From the NCBI GenBank assembly GCA_036311565.1, contig JAXJPR010000002.1, forward strand, positions 30,884-94,883: 64,000 nt of DNA. The letters run 5' to 3'. Positions 8,667 through 16,929 of this stretch are shown in pieces. Source of the stretch: Fimousia sp036311565 (GTDB taxonomy: Bacteria; Bacillota; Clostridia; Lachnospirales; Lachnospiraceae). The translations under genes and the position numbers were made by a program. Below the pieces are notes generated by a model. It was not told the origin of the DNA and did not search any database. It was given only the letters and a program-made list of their open reading frames with translations. Position 1 is the stretch's first letter; each line of letters opens with the position of its first letter.

Positions 8667-9704
8667 TTGATAATAACCAGTCTGAGACATAATTTTTTCG
8701 TTGATTCTGTTCAATTCATCACTGATTTGATAATTAATAGTTCCGAATAAATTCTCGTGAAGTTTGATTACGTTCTCTTCCAATGTAGTTGGTACATCGT
8801 AATAGATACCGTCGGAAAGTCGTACCTCGGTATGATCATATGGAAATCCTTCCTGATCCACAATTTTATAGAGGGGAGCAGAAAAGACCATTTTCATCAA
8901 GTCATTAGTAGTCATATTCGTCTGTATCTGTGGCAGTACATCATTCATTGCTTTCATAAAAGTAACTGGATGAGTCTTTGCTTTATCCATAATGGCTTTT
9001 AGTACGATGCGCTGGCGATTGGCACGACTGATGTCTCCATTTTGATTATGGCGGATTCTGGCATATGCAACTGCCTGATTGCCATCAAAAGTATAGGTGC
9101 CGGCAGATGTAAATCCAGGAGAATTTCCTCCATTATAATAGTTCACACTTTTTATGTATTTATTCAGATCATCGATAAAATCAGCTTCTACCTCTAATTC
9201 AATTCCACCAAGAGCATCTATAATATTAGCCATAATTTTAAAGTTTACAGTGGCGTATTGACTGATGTTCAAATCATAATTCCGATTAATTGTGCTGATA
9301 GCAAGTTCAGGACCGCCATAAGCATAGGCATGATTAATCTTTGTATAGGTTCCGTTTACACTGACATAAGAATCTCGATAAATGGATATTAGTTTTACCT
9401 CTTTGGTGCTGTTATTAATACTTGCAACGATAATTGCATCGGAACGGCTTGCTTCACTGCTGAGATCTGTAGAGCGGGTATCAACACCGAAAAGTACAAT
9501 ATTTGTATAATTTTCCATATTAATATCTTCGTTCACAGTTACCAGTTGAGATTCATCCAAGGGAGTTGTACTTACATTAGAGATACATTTAATTGTCAGT
9601 CCGATGAGAATAAATACTGCAATGATTAAAATCTCTAAAAATAAGAGAAACTTATATAAGGATGAAGTTTTCTTTTTTCTTTTTTTCTTCTGTACTTTGC
9701 TCAT
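8664..9704 (-). CDS. LytR-CpsA-Psr (LCP) family cell-wall polymer ligase
   Basis: 346 residues. A basic N-terminal tail (K-K-K-R-K-K-K) is followed by one membrane segment and then the extracellular LCP domain, which contains F-G-V-D-T-R, R-S-D-A-I-I-V-A, L-I-S-I-Y-R-D-S, K-I-N-H-A-Y-A-Y-G-G and the R-I-R-H-N-Q-N-G-D-I-S-R-A-N-R-Q arginine-rich motif. These enzymes attach wall teichoic acids or other glycans to peptidoglycan from lipid carriers. It converges on the polysaccharide exporter, which fits a shared job in surface-glycan assembly. A GAGGGG ribosome site precedes the ATG. Confidence 0.92.
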   Translation of the reverse strand: MSKVQKKKRKKKTSSLYKFLLFLEILIIAVFILIGLTIKCISNVSTTPLDESQLVTVNEDINMENYTNIVLFGVDTRSTDLSSEASRSDAIIVASINNSTKEVKLISIYRDSYVSVNGTYTKINHAYAYGGPELAISTINRNYDLNISQYATVNFKIMANIIDALGGIELEVEADFIDDLNKYIKSVNYYNGGNSPGFTSAGTYTFDGNQAVAYARIRHNQNGDISRANRQRIVLKAIMDKAKTHPVTFMKAMNDVLPQIQTNMTTNDLMKMVFSAPLYKIVDQEGFPYDHTEVRLSDGIYYDVPTTLEENVIKLHENLFGTINYQISDELNRINEKIMSQTGYYQ

Positions 9705-9884
9705 GGTAAATCCCCTCTTTTTATTTTTGTATGTTTATTCTACAATATTCTAATAATAGAAACAATGACAATTTTCTTAAGAAAAGTTTTTAAAAACATA
9801 ATTTTAACACATTTGCCTGTTATGATGGTAAAAAGAAAAGAAATACACTATAATGTTGATGAGTCAAAAGAAAGGGGAATGAAT

Positions 9885-11267
9885 ATGAGTGATCAATTTG
9901 ATAAAGATATAAATAATGAAAATAATCAAGAGGAAGTAGAAGTTGAAGAAATTTCTGTAAATGAAACAAATGAACAAGAAAATGAACAGCAGAAAGACAG
10001 CACCTATCATTTTAGTTATGTGGACAAAGAACCAGAAGTTGAATATGTAGAAGAAATTATCGAAGAAGTTGTGGAAGAAAAACCTCCGAAAAAGAAAAAA
10101 AGAAAATCTTCCGGATTTGGGAAAAAATTAGTCAAGGCAGCAGCCTATGGATTAGTCTTTGGATTAGTAGCAGGGGCTTCCTTTCAAGGAATTCGATATG
10201 GATTAAAGAAAGCGGGAATTACTGAAGGCAGTGATACACAGCTTGCTACGACACAGACAGTGTCTACTTCTTCCGGAGAAAAAAGTGATTTATCAGCAGT
10301 GGCAGAAAGTGTTCTTCCTTCCATCGTTTCTATTACAGGAACATTTCAGATAAGTGGATATGGATATTTTGGAGAATCGACAGGAGAATCAGAAGGAAGC
10401 GGTTCTGGAATTATTGTAGGCAAGGATGATTCTTATATCTATATTGCGACAAACAATCATGTTATTGAAGATGCAACTTCTCTTGCGGTCGGATTTTGCG
10501 ATGATACTTCCGCAGAAGCAGAAGTAAAAGGAACAGATGCGGACGCAGACTTGGCAGTTGTTGCAGTAAAACTATCAAATATAAATGATGATACTCTGGA
10601 TGAAATTAAAATTATTACCATGGGTGATTCTGATAAATTAGAAGTAGGAGAACAGGCAGTCGCTATTGGGAATGCCCTTGGTTATGGACAGTCTGTCACC
10701 GGTGGATATATCAGTGCATTAAATCGTGAAGTTCAGTTGACCGATAAGACTATGACATTAATTCAGACAGATGCAGCAATCAACCCTGGAAACAGTGGTG
10801 GCGCATTGTTAGATGGTGATGGAAGATTAGTCGGAATTAATACAGTAAAGTATTCTTCTGAAGAAGTGGAAGGTATGGGATATGCAATTCCAATTAATAC
10901 TGCAAAACCGATTATTGAAACTTTAATTGAAGAAAAGACAATTCCAGAATCCCAACAGGCATATTTGGGAATCGTAGGTACAGATATGACGGAAGAACTG
11001 GCAAATGCATATGGAATGCCAACTGGTATTTATGTAAAAGAAATTCAACAAGGTTCTCCTGCACAAAACGGTGGAATAGAGGCTGGAGATGTTATTGTAG
11101 AATTTGATGGAAGTTCTGTAACGACCATGGAAAGTCTGCAGAACAGACTGGCTAAAAAGACGGCAGGAACCAAGGTAAGTATGAAGGTAAAACGTCAAAA
11201 TCAGATGGGACAGTATGAAGATGTTACACTTACTGTTACATTAGGAAGTAAAAGCGACGCAGAGTAA
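9885..11267 (+). CDS. htrA: HtrA/DegP-type membrane-anchored serine protease with one PDZ domain
   Basis: 460 residues. An acidic, disordered cytoplasmic N terminus (residues 1-65) and a K-rich patch are followed by one membrane segment (about 86-105). The trypsin-like domain has H192 (T-N-N-H-V-I), D222 (D-A-D-L-A-V-V) and S304 (N-P-G-N-S-G-G-A). One PDZ domain follows, starting at A-Y-L-G-I-V-G. It should degrade or refold damaged proteins outside the membrane. The second of two nearby ATGs (9885) is favoured because AAAGGGGA touches the first (9879). A TATAAT box lies at 9849-9854. Confidence 0.92.
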   Translation: MSDQFDKDINNENNQEEVEVEEISVNETNEQENEQQKDSTYHFSYVDKEPEVEYVEEIIEEVVEEKPPKKKKRKSSGFGKKLVKAAAYGLVFGLVAGASFQGIRYGLKKAGITEGSDTQLATTQTVSTSSGEKSDLSAVAESVLPSIVSITGTFQISGYGYFGESTGESEGSGSGIIVGKDDSYIYIATNNHVIEDATSLAVGFCDDTSAEAEVKGTDADADLAVVAVKLSNINDDTLDEIKIITMGDSDKLEVGEQAVAIGNALGYGQSVTGGYISALNREVQLTDKTMTLIQTDAAINPGNSGGALLDGDGRLVGINTVKYSSEEVEGMGYAIPINTAKPIIETLIEEKTIPESQQAYLGIVGTDMTEELANAYGMPTGIYVKEIQQGSPAQNGGIEAGDVIVEFDGSSVTTMESLQNRLAKKTAGTKVSMKVKRQNQMGQYEDVTLTVTLGSKSDAE

Positions 11268-11293
11268 TTTATCCATGAATCCGTAAAATATGT

Positions 11294-11299
11294 TATAAT
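11294..11299 (+). promoter_or_regulatory. -10 box of the DUF5721-like gene
   Basis: TATAAT at 11294-11299 overlaps an in-frame ATG at 11298, which rules out that ATG as the start and supports the one at 11334. No convincing -35 was seen. Confidence 0.5.
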
Positions 11300-11333
11300 G
11301 TTCAAAGCAATAACTAAGAACGGAGAAGATAAT

Positions 11334-11831
11334 ATGTTGGCGTTACAGATCGAAGATGTGAAACAATTTATGATTCATTTGTTTTCAAAAGAGACGTTTG
11401 ATGGATTTTGGCTTTATGAAGCAAAAATCAAAATGGCAGCTTCCTATGTTGTGGATGGTTCTTTGAATATGGATTTTTACGACCAGGCAGAAAAGGAATT
11501 GTTAGATGGAAGAACCTATGCCTTATGGAAAGAACAGAAGAATGTTGTGTTTTCCATGATTCGGGGACATAAAACTCCGGAAACTATGCAAATCGTATTA
11601 ATGCTTTCTGCATCTAATGTGGAAAAAATGATTTTACAAAATAACCTTCCCTTTCATTTATCTGATGTAAGAGGTTTATTTTTAAACATTCATTATAGAC
11701 AGGGGAATTTAAGCTGTACCACAGGAGTATCGCTAAAAACTTTTACTTTAGAAAAAGGATTGGAGCAGGTTTGGGATGAAATGCTTCAAGCATACTTAAA
11801 TCAAAAAAAAATTATTAGCACTCATCTTTAA
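11334..11831 (+). CDS. DUF5721-like conserved protein of unknown function
   Basis: 165 residues, soluble, with no signal peptide or membrane segment. It starts M-L-A-L-Q-I-E-D-V-K-Q-F-M and resembles the small clostridial family I know as DUF5721; that match is from memory and function is unknown. CGGAGAAG precedes the ATG at 11334. The last codons and stop codon lie inside the CIRCE element that controls htpG, so the 3' end of this gene doubles as an operator. Confidence 0.65.
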   Translation: MLALQIEDVKQFMIHLFSKETFDGFWLYEAKIKMAASYVVDGSLNMDFYDQAEKELLDGRTYALWKEQKNVVFSMIRGHKTPETMQIVLMLSASNVEKMILQNNLPFHLSDVRGLFLNIHYRQGNLSCTTGVSLKTFTLEKGLEQVWDEMLQAYLNQKKIISTHL

Positions 11832-11841
11832 TGAGTGCTAA
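11815..11841 (+). promoter_or_regulatory. CIRCE element (HrcA operator) upstream of htpG
   Basis: TTAGCACTC (11815-11823), exactly nine spacer bases, then GAGTGCTAA (11833-11841): a perfect match to the CIRCE consensus. HrcA represses heat-shock genes through this element. It ends 7 bases before a -35 box. It is followed by TTTTTT, so the RNA hairpin can also terminate the upstream gene. Confidence 0.95.
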
Positions 11842-11848
11842 TTTTTTC

Positions 11849-11877
11849 TTGACATTCGATTTTGATGGTATTAATAT
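11849..11877 (+). promoter_or_regulatory. Sigma-A promoter of htpG
   Basis: TTGACA (11849-11854), a 17-base spacer and TAATAT (11872-11877), directly downstream of the CIRCE element and about 70 bases before the htpG start. Confidence 0.8.
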
Positions 11878-11945
11878 ATATATCAAATGAAATGATGATA
11901 ATAACAATAGAAATATAATATTAAGAAGAAGGAGATGTTACAGTC

Positions 11946-13874
11946 ATGAGTAACAAAAAGGGAAGTTTATCAATTAACAGTGAAAATATTTTTCCAATTA
12001 TTAAAAAATGGTTGTATTCAGACCATGATATTTTTTTACGTGAATTAGTGTCTAATGCATGTGATGCCATTACAAAATTAAGGAAATTAGACATGATAGG
12101 AGAATTTGAAGAACCAGAAGGAAATCAGTATCGCGTAGATGTTATTGTAAGTCCAGAATGCAAGACCATTAAAATTATTGATAATGGACTTGGAATGACT
12201 GCAGATGAAGTTGAAGAATATATTAACCAGATTGCTTTTTCAGGAGCGGAAGATTTCCTGGCAAAATATAAAGATAAAACCAATGAAGATCAGATCATTG
12301 GACATTTTGGATTAGGATTTTATTCTGCTTTTATGGTAGCAGATAAGGTAACGATTGAAACTCTTTCTTATAAAGAAGGGGCAGAGCCTGTTTATTGGGA
12401 ATGTGATGGCGGTACAGAATTTACTATGGATAACGGGGAACGTACAGAACGTGGTACTGAAATTACATTATATCTTGGAGAAGACAGTGTAGAATTTGCC
12501 AATGAATTCCGTGTTAGAGAAGTGCTTAATAAATACTGTTCTTTTATGCCGGAAGAAATTTATTTTACAAATGAAGATGTAAAAGAAGAAACAAAAGAAG
12601 AAGTACCTGAAGTTGTGGATGAAGATGGAACACCAGCAGATGAAGAAGAAAAGGTAGAAGTAAAAGAACCAGAAGTTCCTAAACCAATCAATGATACGAT
12701 TCCTCTTTGGGCAAAACATCCAAATGAATGCAGCGAAGAAGATTATAAAGAATTCTATCGCAAAGTATTCATGGATTATAAAGAACCTTTATTCTGGATT
12801 CATTTAAATATGGATTATCCATTTAACTTAAAAGGTATTTTATACTTCCCTAAAATTAATTATGAATATGAATCCATCGAAGGAACAATCAAGTTATATA
12901 ATAATCAGGTATTTATCGCAGATAATATTAAAGAAGTTATTCCAGAATTCCTGTTATTATTAAAAGGTGTGATTGACTGTCCGGATCTTCCATTAAATGT
13001 ATCAAGAAGTGCATTACAGAATGATGGATTTGTGAAAAAAATCTCTGATTACATTACAAAGAAAGTGGCAGATAAACTGGCAGGACTGTGCAGAACAGAA
13101 AAAGAATCCTATGAAAAATACTGGGATGATATTAGTCCATTTATCAAATTTGGCTGCTTAAAAGATGAAAAATTCAATAAGAAAATGAAAGATTATATCT
13201 TATTTAAGAATTTAGATAAAAAATATGTGACATTACCGGAATATTTAGAAGCAGCTAAGGATAAAAATGAAAATAGGGTATTTTATGTTACAGATGAAGT
13301 GGTGCAGTCACAATATATCAATATGTTCAAGGAACAGGAAATGGACGCAGTATATCTAACTCAGAACATTGACAGTGCATTTATTACTCATTTGGAACAG
13401 GCCAACCAGGAGGTTAAATTCCTTCGTATTGATGCAGATGTGGCAGATACCTTAACAGAAGAGTCTGATGAAGAAGAAATGAAGTCTATGGCAGAGACTT
13501 TAGGAGGTATCTTTAAAAAAGCACTTGAGAAGGAAAATCTTAAAGTACAGGTAGAAAGACTGAAAAATGAAAATGTTTCTGCTATGATGACTCTTAGTGA
13601 AGAAGCGAGACGTATGCAGGAAATGATGAAGATGTATAATATGGGTCAGGCAATGGATCCATCTATGTTCGGGCTGGAAGATGGAGAAACATTAGTATTA
13701 AATGCTAATAACAATTTAGTTAAATATGTAATAGAACATCCAGACGGAGAACATACAGATTTAATTTGTAAACATCTGTATGATTTGGCCGAATTAGCTA
13801 ATAAACCATTAGATGCAGAGTCTATGACAAAATTCATCGCAAGAAGCAATGAAATTTTAGGATTATTGTTATAG
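11946..13874 (+). CDS. htpG: Molecular chaperone HtpG (bacterial Hsp90)
   Basis: 642 residues. The GHKL ATP-binding domain shows L-R-E-L-V-S-N-A-C-D-A, D-N-G-L-G-M and G-H-F-G-L-G-F-Y-S-A-F, the client-binding middle domain follows, and the dimerisation domain ends the protein. It refolds or stabilises client proteins in the cytoplasm using ATP. Between the N and middle domains (about residues 209-249) there is a highly acidic E/K/P-rich insertion that classical HtpG lacks and that recalls the charged linker of eukaryotic Hsp90. AAGAAGGAG precedes the ATG. Control by HrcA is indicated by the upstream CIRCE element. Confidence 0.96.
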   Translation: MSNKKGSLSINSENIFPIIKKWLYSDHDIFLRELVSNACDAITKLRKLDMIGEFEEPEGNQYRVDVIVSPECKTIKIIDNGLGMTADEVEEYINQIAFSGAEDFLAKYKDKTNEDQIIGHFGLGFYSAFMVADKVTIETLSYKEGAEPVYWECDGGTEFTMDNGERTERGTEITLYLGEDSVEFANEFRVREVLNKYCSFMPEEIYFTNEDVKEETKEEVPEVVDEDGTPADEEEKVEVKEPEVPKPINDTIPLWAKHPNECSEEDYKEFYRKVFMDYKEPLFWIHLNMDYPFNLKGILYFPKINYEYESIEGTIKLYNNQVFIADNIKEVIPEFLLLLKGVIDCPDLPLNVSRSALQNDGFVKKISDYITKKVADKLAGLCRTEKESYEKYWDDISPFIKFGCLKDEKFNKKMKDYILFKNLDKKYVTLPEYLEAAKDKNENRVFYVTDEVVQSQYINMFKEQEMDAVYLTQNIDSAFITHLEQANQEVKFLRIDADVADTLTEESDEEEMKSMAETLGGIFKKALEKENLKVQVERLKNENVSAMMTLSEEARRMQEMMKMYNMGQAMDPSMFGLEDGETLVLNANNNLVKYVIEHPDGEHTDLICKHLYDLAELANKPLDAESMTKFIARSNEILGLLL

Positions 13875-13882
13875 GAGATTTT

Positions 13883-14734
13883 ATGGAATTTGTAAAAGAT
13901 ATTTTAAAAGGTTCGTTGGTAGGGGTTGCCAATATTATTCCGGGAGTCAGTGGAGGAACCATGGCTGTTTCTATGGGAATCTATGATAAGCTGATTTCTG
14001 CAGTTACCCATATATTTAAAGATGTCAAAAAAAGTCTCAGGATATTAATGCCCATTGCAATTGGGGTATTGCTTGGAATTGGAATTCTGGCATTTTTGAT
14101 TGAATGGTTATTTGCCAATTACCCGATACAGACCAATCTCTTGTTTATCGGACTTATTTTGGGCGGGCTGCCTATGATATGGAAAAAGACCAGGGAACAT
14201 AGAATTACTATGGGATCGATTCTTATATTTTTGTTTTTTGTGGTGTTGGTCATCCTTTTTCCAATCCTAGGGAGTGGAAAAGGGACAGAAGTAGTTTTTG
14301 TTCCTGGAATGCTGATGTTTTTAAAGCTTTTTGGAGTTGGTTTGATTGCATCTGCTACAATGGTGATACCAGGAGTCAGTGGTTCTATGATGCTAATGGT
14401 TATGGGATATTATAATCCGATCCTAAATACCATTACAGGATTTCTTACTGCTATGATGGGTGGAAATCTAGTAAAAATGTTTGATTATATGTGGATATTA
14501 CTGCCTTTTGGAATTGGAGTGGTGGTTGGAATCTTTGCCATTGCCAAATTTGTAGAGTATGTTTTTGAACATGCACCATCTTTTGCATACTGCGGGATCT
14601 TAGGATTGATCGCAGGTTCTCCGGTTGCTATTTTAGCGATGGCCGAGATCTCTGGGATCACAATTCTTACAATTTTTACTAGTGTAATTGCATTTATCGT
14701 TGGACTTTTCATTGCATGGAAGCTGGGGGAATAA
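13883..14734 (+). CDS. DUF368 / PopT-type undecaprenyl-phosphate translocase
   Basis: 283 residues with about eight membrane segments and the two family signature repeats: I-I-P-G-V-S-G-G-T near residue 18 and V-I-P-G-V-S-G-S near residue 160. Proteins of the DUF368 family return undecaprenyl phosphate, the carrier used for peptidoglycan and teichoic-acid building blocks, to the inner face of the membrane. It starts 8 bases after htpG with GGAGATTTT before the ATG, so it is probably read through from the htpG promoter and could be heat-induced; that last point is inference. Confidence 0.88.
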   Translation: MEFVKDILKGSLVGVANIIPGVSGGTMAVSMGIYDKLISAVTHIFKDVKKSLRILMPIAIGVLLGIGILAFLIEWLFANYPIQTNLLFIGLILGGLPMIWKKTREHRITMGSILIFLFFVVLVILFPILGSGKGTEVVFVPGMLMFLKLFGVGLIASATMVIPGVSGSMMLMVMGYYNPILNTITGFLTAMMGGNLVKMFDYMWILLPFGIGVVVGIFAIAKFVEYVFEHAPSFAYCGILGLIAGSPVAILAMAEISGITILTIFTSVIAFIVGLFIAWKLGE

Positions 14735-14825
14735 AAAATATTTGTGAGACCGGTTATTTTATTAACAGAAAATGGGAAATATCTTTTTACAAATACTTGC
14801 TTTTTTAGCGAAAAATATATCAACA

Positions 14826-14864
14826 ACAGGGATTGTACAAAAATTAGTACAATCCCTGTTTTTT
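14826..14864 (+). terminator. Terminator of the htpG operon
   Basis: A perfect 13-bp stem, ACAGGGATTGTAC (14826-14838) with GTACAATCCCTGT (14847-14859), then TTTTTT. Confidence 0.92.
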
Positions 14865-14994
14865 ATGCAGTTTTTTAATGAATAAAATTAAAAAAATAGA
14901 AAACACAAAATCCGTTTTATTGGACTGAAATAGAAAGTGGTTAAAAATATAACGATACAAAATGGCTTATTCAAGCCAAAAATAAAGGTTTTTA

Positions 14995-15012
14995 GTGTTA
15001 ATTTATTAACGC
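14995..15012 (+). promoter_or_regulatory. Rex-like operator upstream of the hydrogenase genes
   Basis: GTGTTAA-TTTA-TTAACGC matches the clostridial Rex consensus TTGTTAA-N4-TTAACAA at 11 of 14 defined positions. Rex senses the NADH/NAD ratio and commonly controls fermentative and hydrogenase genes. The site lies 19 bases upstream of the proposed -35. No rex gene is in the window. The rest of the 362-base gap between 14735 and 15096 holds only the terminator and the promoter. Confidence 0.6.
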
Positions 15013-15031
15013 TGTTTTTTGAGTTTTGCTA

Positions 15032-15060
15032 TTGTTTTTTCATATAAACCTATTTATAAT
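15032..15060 (+). promoter_or_regulatory. Promoter of the hydrogenase operon
   Basis: TTGTTT (15032-15037), 17 bases, TATAAT (15055-15060), about 35 bases before the first gene. Confidence 0.6.
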
Positions 15061-15096
15061 ATTTATAAAACGCCTAGAAAGGAGCAAGTAGTATTT

Positions 15097-16929
15097 ATGA
15101 GTAGATTAATAATTCAGACACCGGATCGCGCCCAGTTAGTAGTAGAAGGATTGTATAAAGGTGTAGAAAGTCGTATCGTTGCCAGCCCTCCGGGCCTATG
15201 TCCGATTGATATGTCACTTTCCTTTTTAAGATTATGTCATGCCCAGACATGTGGAAAATGTGTTCCATGCCGAGTAGGTCTTGGACAATTAGCAAATTTA
15301 ATCGAGGATGTATTAGAAGGAAGAGGAACACTTTCTCATATTGATTTAATTGAAAAAACAGCAAGAGCGATTGCCAGTGCAGCAGACTGTGCCATTGGTT
15401 ATGAAGCAGCAAAGATGGTATTAAAAGGAGTATTGGGGTTCCGTGAAGACTATATAGAACATATTACAAATGGAAGATGTATCTGTAACATTGATTTACC
15501 AGTACCTTGTGTATCTTTATGTCCTGCAAGGGTCGATATCCCGGGATATATCGCATTAGTAAAAGAAGGACGTTATGCAGATGCTATCCGTCTGATTCGT
15601 AAAGATAATCCATTCCCTACGACATGTGCTCATATTTGTGAACATCCATGCGAAGCACGTTGCCGTAGAAATATGAAAGATACATCCATTAATATCAGAG
15701 GGCTGAAAAAAATGGCAGCAGACAATGCAGGAGACATACCAGCTCCGGCGTGTGCAGAGTCTACTGGAAAGGAAGTAGCAGTTATTGGAGGAGGACCAGG
15801 TGGATTAAGTGCAGCATATTATCTTCAGTTGATGGGACATCAGGTGACTGTATATGAAATGCAGCCAAAACTTGGCGGCATGTTAATGTATGGAATTCCA
15901 AATTATCGACTGCCAAAAGATCGTTTGCAGGAAGATATTGATGCAATTCTCTCGACAGGAGTAAAAGTGGTTCATGGAAAACGGATTGGAACGGATTTAA
16001 CAATTAAAGAATTGCATGAACAGTATGATGCTGTATTAATTACAATTGGGGCAAATACAGATAAGAAATTAGGAATAGAAGGAGAAAATGCGGATGGTGT
16101 TATTTCGGCAGTGCAAATGCTGCGTAATGTAGGTTATGGAACTCCTATGGATTATACAGGGAAAAAAGTATGTGTTATTGGTGGAGGTAATGTAGCCATG
16201 GATGCTGTTCGTACATCTATTCGTTTGGGAGCTGAAAAAACGAGTATTATATACCGCAGAAGACAGGCAGATATGACAGCGCTTCCGGCAGAAATTGAAG
16301 GAGCCATTGCAGAAGGGGCAGAATTATTAGGATTAAAAGCTCCGCTTAGGATTGAAACGGATGAACAGAATAAAGTAAAGGCTTTATGGGTACAGCCTCA
16401 GATGATCAGTAAAGTTGTAAGAGGACGGGCAAGTGTAAAAGCAACAAACGAGCCAGAAATATGTTTAGAAGCGGATATTATCATTGTAGCAATTGGTCAG
16501 GATATCGAATCAGAGCATTTTGCAAAATTCGGACTTCCGGTCGAACGGGGAGTGATTAAGGCAAGCAGCACAACAGCATTCAATGGAATGTCTGGTGTAT
16601 TTGCAGGCGGTGATTGTGCAACAGGACCATCTACGGTAATACGTGCTATTGCTGCTGGAAAGGTTGCAGCAGCTAATATTGATGAATATCTAGGATTTCA
16701 CCATAAGATTAGCTGTGATGTGGAAATTCCATCTGCGAATTTGGAAGACCGGCCACCATGTGGAAGAGTCGAAATACCGGAAAGAGAAGCGAATGAAAGA
16801 AAATGTGATTTTGAAGGTGTGGAAGGCTGTATGACATGTGAAGAAGCAGTGCAGGAAGCTTCCAGATGTTTGCGTTGTGATCACTTTGGTTATGGAATCT
16901 TTAAAGGAGGAAGGGAAACGATATGGTAA
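15097..16929 (+). CDS. NuoF C-terminal domain fused to a GltD-like FAD/NAD(P)H oxidoreductase (hydrogenase partner)
   Basis: 610 residues in a rare arrangement. Residues 20-120 match only the C-terminal [4Fe-4S] domain of NuoF (C52-x2-C55-x2-C58 and C98); the FMN/NADH domain of NuoF is missing. Residues 130-200 are a GltD-type two-cluster ferredoxin domain (C138, C142, C177, C181, C185, C189). The rest is an FAD/NAD(P)H oxidoreductase with G-G-G-P-G-G (231-236) and G-G-G-N-V-A (362-367). A further Cys cluster lies at the C terminus. Its stop overlaps the hydrogenase start by 7 bases, so the two proteins very probably form a complex moving electrons between NAD(P)H and H2 (HydDB group A2-like). 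The direction of electron flow is unproven. The ATG at 15097 follows AAAGGAG. Confidence 0.88.
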   Translation: MSRLIIQTPDRAQLVVEGLYKGVESRIVASPPGLCPIDMSLSFLRLCHAQTCGKCVPCRVGLGQLANLIEDVLEGRGTLSHIDLIEKTARAIASAADCAIGYEAAKMVLKGVLGFREDYIEHITNGRCICNIDLPVPCVSLCPARVDIPGYIALVKEGRYADAIRLIRKDNPFPTTCAHICEHPCEARCRRNMKDTSINIRGLKKMAADNAGDIPAPACAESTGKEVAVIGGGPGGLSAAYYLQLMGHQVTVYEMQPKLGGMLMYGIPNYRLPKDRLQEDIDAILSTGVKVVHGKRIGTDLTIKELHEQYDAVLITIGANTDKKLGIEGENADGVISAVQMLRNVGYGTPMDYTGKKVCVIGGGNVAMDAVRTSIRLGAEKTSIIYRRRQADMTALPAEIEGAIAEGAELLGLKAPLRIETDEQNKVKALWVQPQMISKVVRGRASVKATNEPEICLEADIIIVAIGQDIESEHFAKFGLPVERGVIKASSTTAFNGMSGVFAGGDCATGPSTVIRAIAAGKVAAANIDEYLGFHHKISCDVEIPSANLEDRPPCGRVEIPEREANERKCDFEGVEGCMTCEEAVQEASRCLRCDHFGYGIFKGGRETIW

